From NCBI GenBank assembly GCA_009869945.1, contig WIXG01000801.1, forward strand, positions 1-20,892: a stretch of 20,892 bases of DNA, read 5' to 3'. Numbering within the stretch: the first letter of the stretch is position 1; each line of letters opens with the position of its first letter. The position numbers and the translations under genes are program-made. Shown here in pieces: positions 1 through 8,366 of this stretch. A model generated the notes under the pieces. It had not been told where the DNA came from and did not search any database. It worked only from the letters and a program-made list of their open reading frames with translations. This stretch comes from Mesaphorura yosii (taxonomy: Eukaryota > Arthropoda > Collembola > Poduromorpha > Tullbergiidae).

Positions 1-241
1 AGCCCGCACGAACAGGGTAATTAATGTCGAACTTCATCAATTACAGCACCCCGAAAATAAACTAAGTACCAGGTATGGGGGGATACTCTAGTAAAATTCT
101 ACTCAACTGAATAGATCACGTAAGGATAACAGAACCAGTCGAACAAGTTACTAGAGTATCCCCCCATACCTGGTACTTAGTTTATTTTCGGGGTGCTGTA
201 ATTGATGAAGTTCGACATTAATTACCCTGTTCGTGCGGGCT
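1..241. repeat. 94-bp perfect inverted repeat (fold-back)
   Basis: Bases 1-94 are the exact reverse complement of bases 148-241, with a 53-nt spacer at 95-147. I paired the arms base by base and found no mismatch. The repeat begins at the first base of the window, so its true outer limit cannot be seen. It may be a fold-back or MITE-like element, or an inverted chimera at the edge of an assembled contig. The absence of any divergence between the arms favours a very recent event or an artefact. Confidence 0.9.
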
Positions 242-540
242 GATGCTGGCCAGCGGGTCATGCCATGCTGTACACTAGTATGTGCACTACAACTTGGTGC
301 TAAAATTCGATCCCCCATCGTCCCCCCTTTCCGGGAAACCGGGTTCCAAAATGGGGGATCCGCCATTTTTGACCCGGGCATCCTATGATAACCCGATGCA
401 AATAGGGTATCGTTGGAAAGCTCTGGTCATGAGCTTTCCAAATCTGAAAACCGCAGGTCTGTGCGGTGTCCAGATCCCGAGATAATTGAGGTCAAAGGTC
501 ACGGGTCAAAGGTCGAATATTGGCCAAACCCGTGACTTTT
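242..540. repeat. Repeat-like noncoding DNA with several short palindromes
   Basis: This stretch has no convincing gene. It contains a 10-bp inverted repeat (GATCCCCCAT at 309-318, ATGGGGGATC at 351-360), a 9-bp stem (GGAAAGCTC at 415-423, GAGCTTTCC at 431-439) and a 9-bp inverted repeat (GTCACGGGT at 498-506, ACCCGTGAC at 528-536). Two direct-repeat pairs of the AGGTCA type, each with a 1-nt spacer, lie at 489-501 and 503-515. The density of palindromes suggests a dispersed repeat, possibly continuous with the fold-back to its left. It overlaps the apparent 3' end of the minus-strand receptor gene and may have truncated it. Confidence 0.5.
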
Positions 541-1551
541 TTCCAAATCTGACTTCGGATTCGGACTCAGCGCCGAAAAATACATAAGAAACATAGAAAA
601 AATGAACCCGCACAGTTGCATGGGTTTTGGAACCACTGTGGCGATCGACTGTTCAATTTTAACCCTCACTCCAACCAGCACAGCAATCATTCCACCCAGG
701 CTGATCAGATACTTAATTTCTGGAACAATGAGCCTGCGGAATGTTGTGTTAAAGTAGTTGGAAAGTATTGATAGAGCCCTGTATTGAGGTATCACTCCGT
801 TGAATTCGTCCATACTTTTGATCCTCTTCCTACGACAAAATATAAGTTGGGTCAAAAAGTTTTTAAATAGGCACGTTTCACTCACCATGTAAGGGCAGAT
901 TGAGCAATAAGAAAGTACATCAGGACGTAAGTTGTTTGCAATAAAAAATATTTGCGCAAGGGACATGCAATATTGGAGAGCCAAAATCTTTGCTGATCCG
1001 GCGAATAGAATGCCGCTTGTAGAAACCCACGCATAGTAGAATTAGGAGAGTCAATGAGAGGACGAGAATTGACAAGAAAATGCAGTTGGCAATGAGGGAG
1101 TATTTCCCATAATCGAGCGATGCAGCTATTGTTCGAAAGTGTTTGTTATCTCCGCTACTGATCGTTCATATTTGTTTCCGTACTTACCTAAGGGTCGGTA
1201 CAATTTTAAAAGCTGGTTGAAGGGTATAATCAAACTTCGACGTGAAACTGCAAATCCCGTAATAACAACTGTCATTGTCAAATAAGCCACTGCGATCGTG
1301 ATGTACAGCACTCGAAGTGGAAAATCGAAGTTTTGGATTTTGAGGACAAAGATGGCGAGGAGTCGAGACAATAAAAGCAAATCCAAACGCGCAGGCAAGA
1401 CGAAGCCAACCAAAACACGACGAACTTCCTTTCCTGTTGATTTCGTAACCTGTAGCAGATTCGTGTTCTCATTCCAGTCGGCACCGACTCCCAGAAAATT
1501 CGAGTTGACTCTCGCAACGTACTTGATGACCCAAAGCTCGCTCTGTACCAT
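499..1551 (-). CDS. Chemoreceptor-like multi-pass membrane protein, 3' end probably truncated
   Basis: I infer three exons: 1551-1188, 1125-886 and 829 to about 499. The introns 1187-1126 (62 nt, GTAAGT...TAG) and 885-830 (56 nt, GTGAGT...TAG) have good splice sites and compatible phases. The first exon has an N-terminal WNENTN motif, two hydrophobic spans and an FNQLLKL motif. The last exon carries PQYRALSIL followed by two hydrophobic segments. This is the style of the large gustatory/odorant-like receptor expansions I associate with springtails; it is recognition by eye, not a search. Exon 2 is split between two frames: DYGKYSLIANCIFL is in one and FLLQTTYVLMYFLIAQ in another. The frames can be joined by a 38-nt GTGGGT...CAG intron, unusually short here, or they reflect a frameshift. 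The 3' end runs into repeat DNA near 540, so the C-terminus is probably missing. It may be a young pseudogene. Confidence 0.55.
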
Positions 1552-1626
1552 TGCGTCGCTCGATTGTTCACATTAAATTTCGCTAACGAAGATTCGTAAC
1601 TTGTTTGCGGCATTATCAAGTGTTTG

Positions 1627-2292
1627 GCCTTTTAAAGTTTCCGGAGGGAAGCCGAGAATTTACTTCGTAATTTCTAATTACATGTAACCCAGATTCTTCT
1701 ATTCATGGTTGAATTGTGGCGAAATAGTCAATTTGCAGTAATGACTTAATGAATTTGTAATGAATCACGGGCGATACAAAATGACGGTCAAATACAGGTT
1801 TGTTGTATTTAGACAGCATTTAAATTGTGGTCAAGAGCGCTCATAGCGTGAGTTTATTAATAGAACTTAAGGCTTTGTACTCAAACTCATGCATCACGAG
1901 TGAGAAACTTGGAACCGAAATTAGAGTACATCTGGTCGAAGGTTAGTCTTGTTTTTTTAGAATATTGGATGAGTACAAACCCCTGAATCAGGTCTTCCCA
2001 GGCGTTAATCTTGCTAAAGAATACTCGCAAAATAATACCCAAATGCCAAACTCGTAAATGTTTTTGTAACAGTTTAACCAAAAACCACAAAAAACTGGCG
2101 ATTAAGAGAAAATGATCGACTGTGAGCAATTTGCTTGTGGTTTGATTCGTCAATCGATAAATGAAATGAAGATAGAATGGCAAGTCGAGTTAGGTTTCGA
2201 ATAGAGATTTCAATGAGAATGATTTGTGCACCTGCTGCCTGTCGCCCACGGTTCCAGCTTCACGCCTGTTCTCTCCAGTTTTATCTCAAGTT
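1627..2292 (+). repeat. Left arm of a ~670-bp inverted duplication
   Basis: This segment aligns by eye over its full length with the reverse complement of 20213-20892, at roughly 80% identity with scattered small indels. Shared landmarks include the tracts around CAAACTCATG, GCGTTAATCTTGCTAA, CCCAAATGCCAAACTCGT and TTTATCTCAAGTT. Homology stops sharply after 2292. The arm lies just upstream of the minus-strand receptor's start and between the two divergent receptor genes. A 98-codon minus-strand ORF (1887-2183) is open here, but stops and frame-changing indels interrupt it in the other arm, so the duplicated sequence is probably noncoding. Confidence 0.85.
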
Positions 2293-2630
2293 CGTCGAGT
2301 TGTTGTCTGTCCCGACTCTGTTTTTCCATTCCTCAGTGCAGTTTGCTCAGCTTTCTCAGTTGTCTTTGTCGCTTTCTCAACTTTTTACTCTGGTTTTGAC
2401 GAGAGTGGCGTGTTATTAACCTGTCATCATAAACGATTGGCATAAACGATAAAATATTGCATTAGCACTTTGGGTTTGAACTTGAAGTGTTTTTGTTTGC
2501 GTACCGAATCAGCAAAAATCCTTGCAATTGCCCGATTCGCACTGGGCTCGACTGGACTCAGGTTCTGTTGTTTAAGGTAAAGGAAATTCTTTTCGCTTCC
2601 ACGGCACCCCAGTTTTTGACATTTATTAGA
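2293..2630. other. Intergenic, upstream of the gustatory receptor
   Basis: This stretch is pyrimidine-rich at first (about 2300-2400) and then AT-rich. I see no canonical TATA box and no supported gene. The reading frame of the receptor stays open back to 2487, but the protein pattern before the ATG at 2631 does not resemble a receptor N-terminus. Confidence 0.5.
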
Positions 2631-3965
2631 ATGGATCGCTTCTGCCGTGCATTAATCGCAGTCCCCTCGACCTTGGCGTGGTTCGCTGGGCTCCTGCCGA
2701 CCGCCCGCCCTTTCTTCACGTGGCGGGTCGCCAGCGTCAGGTTCGTGGGCGATCTCGCGCAGTCTTCATCGCCCGGTTTCATCCGCATCCTTCCATACAT
2801 GCATCCGTACACCTTCTACGCCCTCACCCTTAACGTCGTCAGCATCGCCCTGTCACTGGACAGGACTCTGAATGGAGCGCAGACACGGCGACCCACCTTC
2901 ACGGTGAAAGACTCGTTCTTTGACTTCTTCACGTATGTAGTCGCATCGGTGAGCTTTGCAACCCGCTTTTACTTTGCTTGGAAGGCCAGAGACATGCTGC
3001 AACTGTGCCAGAAAATTCAGGAGCACGCGTCCCTCGCCCGCACCCCATCGCGCAGGATTTTTCGGCTCCCAATTCTCATCATTTTACTGCTTTCCGCCCG
3101 GATAATCATTCGGACGCTGTTTCAAGTCCGGCTCACGAATTCGGACAGCACGGCGCACGTGAACGCCACGCGCGCGCGGGGCCAAAACACGTACCTTGAG
3201 AGTCTGCTTTCGTCCTGCGACGAGTGTCAGTGGGTCGTGTACGTCGTCTTCATCGCGTTCCCTAATTTTGTGACGGCGGTGGTGCCGACTCAATTCGCGA
3301 TGATGATCGTGGTGCCGCTCGTGCACGTGTTCCAGGAATTTTACGCTGAGCTCGCACAAGCGCACGATGGCGAGAGTGATGGGGCCACGGTCGGGTATCG
3401 GCTTGAAATCGCTCCTTCGCACGTGATTCAAATTGAGAAATCTGGCGGGCACGGTCTGAAGCCGTCCCGAAGTCTTCTGGCACGCTTTGAGGAGCTTGAG
3501 CATTGTTTCATCGTCTACAACTCTATTTTCGGCCCAGCCGTGCTCCTCCTCTGCATCGTGTCCGTGACGGGTACCATCAACAGGATCGCGTCGCTCCCAA
3601 ATAGCGTCGACCCTCTCTTCGACCACATCCTTGACGTAGCATGGGAGCTGAGCATTCTGGGCTTCATCGAAGTCGGCTGTTGGGCACATGCAAAGATCGG
3701 CGAGTGCCAGGACGCCCTTCGACGGCAGCTTGTCTTGATCGGCGGGCAGAGGCCAAAGCGTGAGCATGAGCGGCACGCAGTGGCTCAGCTTGTCTGCAAT
3801 TGGAGCTGGAAGATCAGCGCGAGCCGAGGGTTCTTCGTGATTGATCGTTCGCTGTATCCGGCCATTCTTTCTTTCATGCTCTCGTATAGCATCGTTCTGT
3901 TTCAGATCGACAGCGCGACAAAGAACATTGGCGGAGCCGTGAATTCGACAATCGACCAGTTTTGA
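2631..3965 (+). CDS. Insect-type gustatory receptor (7tm_7 family), single exon
   Basis: The 444-aa protein has about seven hydrophobic segments and no intron. The best signature is at the C-terminus: ISASRGFFVIDRSLYPAIL then SYSIVLFQI, matching the family pattern GFF.IDRSL...TY....QF with S-Y and Q-I variants of the usual TY and QF. These receptors are ligand-gated cation channels in sensory neurons with an inverted topology (intracellular N-terminus). Length is normal for the family. I chose the ATG at 2631 because it precedes the first receptor-like segment; the frame is open further upstream but that part looks noncoding. Codons are GC-rich, unlike the AT-rich receptor on the left. A poly(A) signal follows 46 nt after the stop. 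The ligand cannot be deduced. Confidence 0.85.
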   Translation: MDRFCRALIAVPSTLAWFAGLLPTARPFFTWRVASVRFVGDLAQSSSPGFIRILPYMHPYTFYALTLNVVSIALSLDRTLNGAQTRRPTFTVKDSFFDFFTYVVASVSFATRFYFAWKARDMLQLCQKIQEHASLARTPSRRIFRLPILIILLLSARIIIRTLFQVRLTNSDSTAHVNATRARGQNTYLESLLSSCDECQWVVYVVFIAFPNFVTAVVPTQFAMMIVVPLVHVFQEFYAELAQAHDGESDGATVGYRLEIAPSHVIQIEKSGGHGLKPSRSLLARFEELEHCFIVYNSIFGPAVLLLCIVSVTGTINRIASLPNSVDPLFDHILDVAWELSILGFIEVGCWAHAKIGECQDALRRQLVLIGGQRPKREHERHAVAQLVCNWSWKISASRGFFVIDRSLYPAILSFMLSYSIVLFQIDSATKNIGGAVNSTIDQF

Positions 3966-4010
3966 ATTTCTGACTTCACTCATTACGGCAATTTATTGGC
4001 TTTGAACCTG

Positions 4011-4016
4011 AATAAA
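4011..4016 (+). terminator. Poly(A) signal of the gustatory receptor gene
   Basis: AATAAA lies 46 nt after the receptor stop codon. It is only about 100 nt before the TATA box of the next gene. Confidence 0.7.
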
Positions 4017-4111
4017 ACTGAACGTGCACTTGTACAATGTGAGTATTAAATATTATAGCCTCAATGTGCGCCTTTTTTAAGTACAGAAGTGCCAGAAGCA
4101 ATTCATTTGCA

Positions 4112-4118
4112 TATAAAA
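4112..4118 (+). promoter_or_regulatory. TATA box of the TTL-like gene
   Basis: TATAAAA sits 74 nt upstream of the chosen ATG (4186). A start site about 30 nt downstream would leave a 5' leader of roughly 40 nt. Confidence 0.55.
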
Positions 4119-4185
4119 TCTGTGTCGGTGGACACTTCCAGCCACACACGACCGGTGTACTCATTTCTTGTTTTGCCTCAGTGCA

Positions 4186-6147
4186 ATGCCAGTCTTCGGA
4201 ATGTCGTCGGCCGTCTTTCTATTTTCCCTGATTTTGCAAGGTATGGGAAATCCGCAGAAGTCGTCAGTTGACGTGGGCGCGAACGCCAACGTCGAAGGAC
4301 AAACAACCTGCGAACTTGCAGGCCAAATTACGTGTGCAGCAGTCAAACACGAGTGCGAGTGCGATAATTTGGTCAACAAATACTATTACTACACGCGAGC
4401 ATCTCGTCGGCGGTCCCGTCGTCCATCACTGCTAGGCACGGAACGCACGACGGAAGAAGACGCGTGTTGCAAGCGATTCACGAATTGGGCAGATTTCGTC
4501 GATGTCGACGCAGACGTGGATTCAGACGCAGGCACGAACTCGAATTTGGTTCGTCAGTCGCTGTTCCCAGCGGTTATTCCTCCGTTCATCCATTTCGCAC
4601 CTTTCCTTTCGCAAAGAAGACGGCGGCAGCGGCACGGGTACGGGCACGGGAATTCCAGTGGAGAGACGGCAGCGCAGCGACGCAAAGAATTGGAGCTTGT
4701 GTCCACACTGAATTGGGTGCGAGGAGTCCCTCTCGTGACGCGTTTAGTAAAAAACATGGGCTTCCAGGTTGTGAAAGAAGACGCCGACGTGGACTGGACC
4801 GGCTTCTACACGTGGAGAGTGGGACCAGCACGAGAAAATAAGAAGGTCGTCTGGGCCGAGCACCAAAAGTACAATCTCATTCCAGGCGGTGAGTTGCTGT
4901 GCCACAAGGATAAAATGTGGGTGAACGCGAAAAAATTCATTTCAAAATTTGGTGGGAACACCATGCCGTTTCTGCTGGAGACTTACACCTGGCCATCGCA
5001 TCGGACGCCGTTCAGTTCGACGCCCGGCTGTCACGCGGCGAGGCCAGAAGAATGGATCTTCAAGCCAAGCAGGGCGGCCAGAAGGAGAGGCCAATTCGTG
5101 TTCACGTCCTCGCAGGAATTTCGCGCGAATCTCGCCGCAGCCCACGCAAAAAGCCAAGGACAGCCACAGTGGCGGAGTGCCGTCATTCAAAAATACGTGC
5201 GAAATTCCTACAAAATTCGCGGGGGAGACGTGAGACTCCGGGCGTTTTTCCTCGTCACGAGCGTGCACCCGCTCAGGCTGTACGTGTACAAGCTGCTAGA
5301 GCCACTGATCCAAAATCTAGAGCGCCCAGTCCGCGAGCCGTCCGTCGTCATGCTCACGAGTGACTTCATGCAGCAAATCGACCAGGATGCTGCCCTGAAA
5401 ACCAATTCCACCGCGATGTTCGATCAAATCAAAGACGCAGGTATTAAACTCGTGCTCAGCGTGCTGCCGAAACTCGCCGCTCGGGGACAGGCAGAAATGA
5501 GGAGCCGCTACAATGGTTTCCAGGTTTGGTCGGCGGATTTCATTATTGAGGCGGGCACTGGTGCTCTGTTCCTTCTGGAAATGAATCGCTACGCTTCCCT
5601 AGAAGTGATGTACAAAAACGAGGCGCTGATTCGTATCCGTCTGCTCGTGGACACGCTGAATCTTGCGGGCTATCATTTCCCGCCGGGTCTCGACCCCGAA
5701 GGGGTTCAGATCCTGCAAAAATTCGCCGACAACTCAGGCTCAGGCTCGGGCCCGCTCACATTCAAAAACGGACTGTACGAACACCTGTCGAGGAAGGCGA
5801 AACCCAAAGCGAGAAACTGGACTTCGCCGTCGCCTTTACTGGAGCGACTACGACTGCGACTGGACTGCGCTGAGCTTAAGGAGCTGCTCCTCGCCGAGGA
5901 CGAACTGGCCCGAGCTGCCACGGGCGCATACGAGCGAATCTTTCCGAGACGGGACACAGGCGCCTACTTGAAGTATGTCCAGCCCGAATTCTCCGAATCG
6001 GACCGGCGTGTTTATTTGCTGCAGGCTGAGTGGGAACGCCGGTTTGGAGGCACGGGCACGGCGGGGGACCGGACGGAGGCGCATCGTGTGTTGAACAGGC
6101 TGGTCGAGGCCAATATGCACTGTTTTCGTGTGGTGGAATCAAAATAA
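4186..6147 (+). CDS. Secreted or ER-lumenal tubulin-tyrosine-ligase-like (ATP-grasp) protein
   Basis: A 653-aa single-exon protein. Residues 1 to about 22 form a signal peptide (hydrophobic SSAVFLFSLIL), followed by a Cys-containing, Arg-rich low-complexity region to about 170. The TTL domain spans about 185-510: WIFKPS (W290, K293), IQKYVRNSYKI then DVRLRAFFLVTS (334-358), and FQVWSADFII then LLEMN (445-467), where the family has an ADF...E.N metal-binding motif. TTL-family enzymes ligate amino acids such as Glu or Tyr to proteins using ATP. Most act on cytosolic tubulin, so a signal peptide implies another substrate or compartment. I chose the ATG at 4186 because it gives a clean signal peptide and lies 74 nt after a TATA box. 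The residues after 510 are charged and not recognised. Catalytic activity is plausible but unproven. Confidence 0.8.
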   Translation: MPVFGMSSAVFLFSLILQGMGNPQKSSVDVGANANVEGQTTCELAGQITCAAVKHECECDNLVNKYYYYTRASRRRSRRPSLLGTERTTEEDACCKRFTNWADFVDVDADVDSDAGTNSNLVRQSLFPAVIPPFIHFAPFLSQRRRRQRHGYGHGNSSGETAAQRRKELELVSTLNWVRGVPLVTRLVKNMGFQVVKEDADVDWTGFYTWRVGPARENKKVVWAEHQKYNLIPGGELLCHKDKMWVNAKKFISKFGGNTMPFLLETYTWPSHRTPFSSTPGCHAARPEEWIFKPSRAARRRGQFVFTSSQEFRANLAAAHAKSQGQPQWRSAVIQKYVRNSYKIRGGDVRLRAFFLVTSVHPLRLYVYKLLEPLIQNLERPVREPSVVMLTSDFMQQIDQDAALKTNSTAMFDQIKDAGIKLVLSVLPKLAARGQAEMRSRYNGFQVWSADFIIEAGTGALFLLEMNRYASLEVMYKNEALIRIRLLVDTLNLAGYHFPPGLDPEGVQILQKFADNSGSGSGPLTFKNGLYEHLSRKAKPKARNWTSPSPLLERLRLRLDCAELKELLLAEDELARAATGAYERIFPRRDTGAYLKYVQPEFSESDRRVYLLQAEWERRFGGTGTAGDRTEAHRVLNRLVEANMHCFRVVESK

Positions 6148-6475
6148 TTACCAAATTGCCTGCTGCTTCTGTTCGATAAAATAGCATTAAGAGCAACTGC
6201 AGCAGCCATGTGTTTACGTTTAATTGCCTGCCGTATCGCGAATTGATGAACAAAGAGCATGTGAGCTTGCGAGAGAAGAGAATTGGAATCGACTGAGAAT
6301 GAGCTGTATAAATGCAGTATAAATTCAAATGAAGTAGCTGGCACGGCAGTGAACTTGGCTTGTCTTCTTTGGCTAAAGATAATTAGAAGCATTAATTTCG
6401 TGCATATTCTTGTGCAATCGCAATCGTAATTGTCAAAGAGAGTCGACGTGAGAAACACACACACGAAACACGAAA
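6148..6475. promoter_or_regulatory. Intergenic region with two TATA-like boxes upstream of the first RUS gene
   Basis: TATAAA occurs at 6307-6312 and again at 6318-6323. A CAGTGA initiator-like sequence lies about 28 nt after the second. This gives a 5' leader of about 125 nt for the gene starting at 6476. No canonical AATAAA is seen for the preceding TTL-like gene; GATAAA at about 6175 is the nearest variant. Confidence 0.5.
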
Positions 6476-7883
6476 ATGGTGGCGAGTTCATCGGGCTTCG
6501 TCTCGCCTTCGACAGCGGGAACCGAAATTAATCCCCGGACAGGCCCCGCCGCGTGTGGAGTCAGACGGGGCCTCGTCTCCGCTTCGCATTCGCGTTGGCG
6601 GTTGCGGTGGTTGACACAGCGGCTGAAGGACACTTTTCTCCCGATTGGCTACCCCGATTCGGTCGGCGAAGACTACTTGGACTACCAGTTCTGGGATACG
6701 CTGCAGGACCTCTCTTCTCAGTTCAACGCTGCGCTCGCGAAGGCAACCTTCTTCAAGGCTCTCGTCGAGGCCGGCGGCGGTGACATGGCGGGCACGTCGA
6801 TGAGCATCGCCGTCATCGTCCTCATCCGGCAACTGTGCCAAAAACTCGGGCCGCTCTGCTTCGGATGGTTCAAAGTGTAAGTTTCGGGGATTTTCCCATT
6901 TTGAATACACTAAACTCGAATTCTGTGCACTGTGCATTTTGCATTTTAGCGCTTCGATTGATTCAAACGCCAGAAAATGGCGGTTCGTCGCCGACTGCAC
7001 TTTCGATTTTGTCTTGCTATTGGAAGTCTGCATGCCGCTGCTGCCGGCAGGCTGCGTCATTCCAGCCGCCTGCATCTCGTCCGCGATTGAGGGCGTTTCG
7101 GGTGTGCTGGGCTCGGCGACAAAGACGGCGCTCCTCGTCCACCACGCACGATGCAACAATGCGGCGGACGTCGCCCTGAAGGAGCAGTACCAACTCTTCT
7201 GCGCCAAAATCATCTGCATCGGCCTCGCCTGCACGGCGCTACCGGTGCTCACGAGCAGTCCGTCTGCCGTCTTTGCAACGTACTTCTCATGCGCCGCCGT
7301 GCATCTTCTCAGCAACGTCCGAGCTCAGCGTGTCCTGCGTCTCACGTCGCTGAACGAAGCGAGGCTCCTTCATTGCCTCCGAGAATTCCTCGAGGGACGC
7401 CCTCTTCCGAGCGTCCGGGAAGTGAATCGGAGTGAAAGCATCTTCTTTGGGCTCGGAATTCAGGCGTCGGACGTCTGCGGCATGGAAATTCGGGTCGGGG
7501 CAGATTTTGATTGCAATGGGGACGTCCTGACCGTGAAGGATTTTGACGGCGCGAAATTCGAGCTCGAAGGGAAGCCCTTCTGCATTCGAATTTGCAGCGA
7601 AACAGAGCAACATCGCCAACGCCAAGTGGACGTTTTTCTGCGTAAGGATATCTGCCATCACCCAAGACAGCTGTTTGAAGCGTACGTGCGAGCCGTGCTC
7701 ACGGCCTTTCATCTCACGCGTGAGTGTGAAGACCGCCGCAGCCGCTGCCTCGAAGACGAAGACCTACAAATCACAGCTCAAGTAAATGAATTTTCTGCGC
7801 AAGCAATCCGCGCCGGATTCGACATCGACAAGGTGAGCTTCGCGATGGGTAGCAGTCGATACTCGACTGAAAAGTTGGAGTAA
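6476..7883 (+). CDS. RUS family (DUF647, root UV-B sensitive-like) protein, copy 1
   Basis: Two exons, 6476-6876 and 6950-7883, join across a 73-nt intron (GTAAGT...TTTTAG) to give 444 aa. The family core is clear: FLPIGYPDSVGEDYLDYQFW, then WDTLQDLSSQ, then an alanine/glycine-rich helix, then RKWRFVADCTFDF, and GVLGSATKTALLVHHARCNN (family pattern GG.TRA.L..HQARRNN). The C-terminal part with GRPLPSVREVNRSES and the EAYVRAVLTA segment corresponds to the conserved RUS tail. RUS proteins are membrane-associated and of uncertain biochemical role; plant RUS1/RUS2 act in UV-B and vitamin B6-related development, and the animal homolog is RUSF1. The next gene downstream is a paralog. Residues 1-45 are low-complexity and probably variable. 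Confidence 0.85.
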
Positions 7884-7991
7884 GCCATAAGTTTAGTTTA
7901 ATTTAGAGTTGAAGCAAGCAAAGCGAAGCCAGTTTGAAATTTGAGTAATGAATGCACTTGCACTGTTTTATTTAGGCTTAGTAGAATGTTT

Positions 7992-7997
7992 AATAAA
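7992..7997 (+). terminator. Poly(A) signal of RUS copy 1
   Basis: AATAAA lies 109 nt after the stop codon at 7883. Confidence 0.55.
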
Positions 7998-8366
7998 AAC
8001 TTGATATATCTTATTCATAGCAGCTGACCACCTGCGCTGCTGCAAGCGATTAAGCGCCCGCTGCTTCGATTAAAACAGAAGTACCATTCACCATTATGTG
8101 CACTTAGCATGGACTTACACACTGTCTCATTTCAATAAGCAACGCAGTAACATTGACTATTTGACTAATCAGCGTTTTACTGACCCTCAGCCCTCTTAAT
8201 TTAGAGCATGATAAGACACTGATTAGAAGCAGCAGCACAGTACCCCAATCGCAGTCGCAAGTCAGGCAGTTGACAGTCAAGAGTCTCTGTGATGGATTAA
8301 ATTCCAGTTCCACAACAGCCAACCAGCTGTACGGGCTTCCGTTCGCACTTGTTATGCGCAGAGGCA
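7998..8366. other. Intergenic region between the two RUS genes
   Basis: No gene or strong TATA box is visible. The region presumably holds the promoter and 5' leader of the second RUS gene. An ATG at 8354 opens a different frame just before the chosen start at 8367 and could act as an upstream ATG. Confidence 0.4.

Noticed and set aside
1887..2183. 98-codon minus-strand ORF with a membrane-like segment and KHLRVWHLG motif
   Set aside because: The same motif appears in the inverted arm near 20440, but there the frame is broken by stops and by indels not divisible by three. The similarity is from DNA duplication, not protein conservation.
3084..3983. 299-codon minus-strand ORF
   Set aside because: It is antisense to the gustatory receptor, is rich in His/Arg/Asp from complementary GC-rich codons, and has no domain.
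6488..7315. 275-codon minus-strand ORF
   Set aside because: It is antisense to RUS copy 1 and crosses its intron; no recognisable domain.
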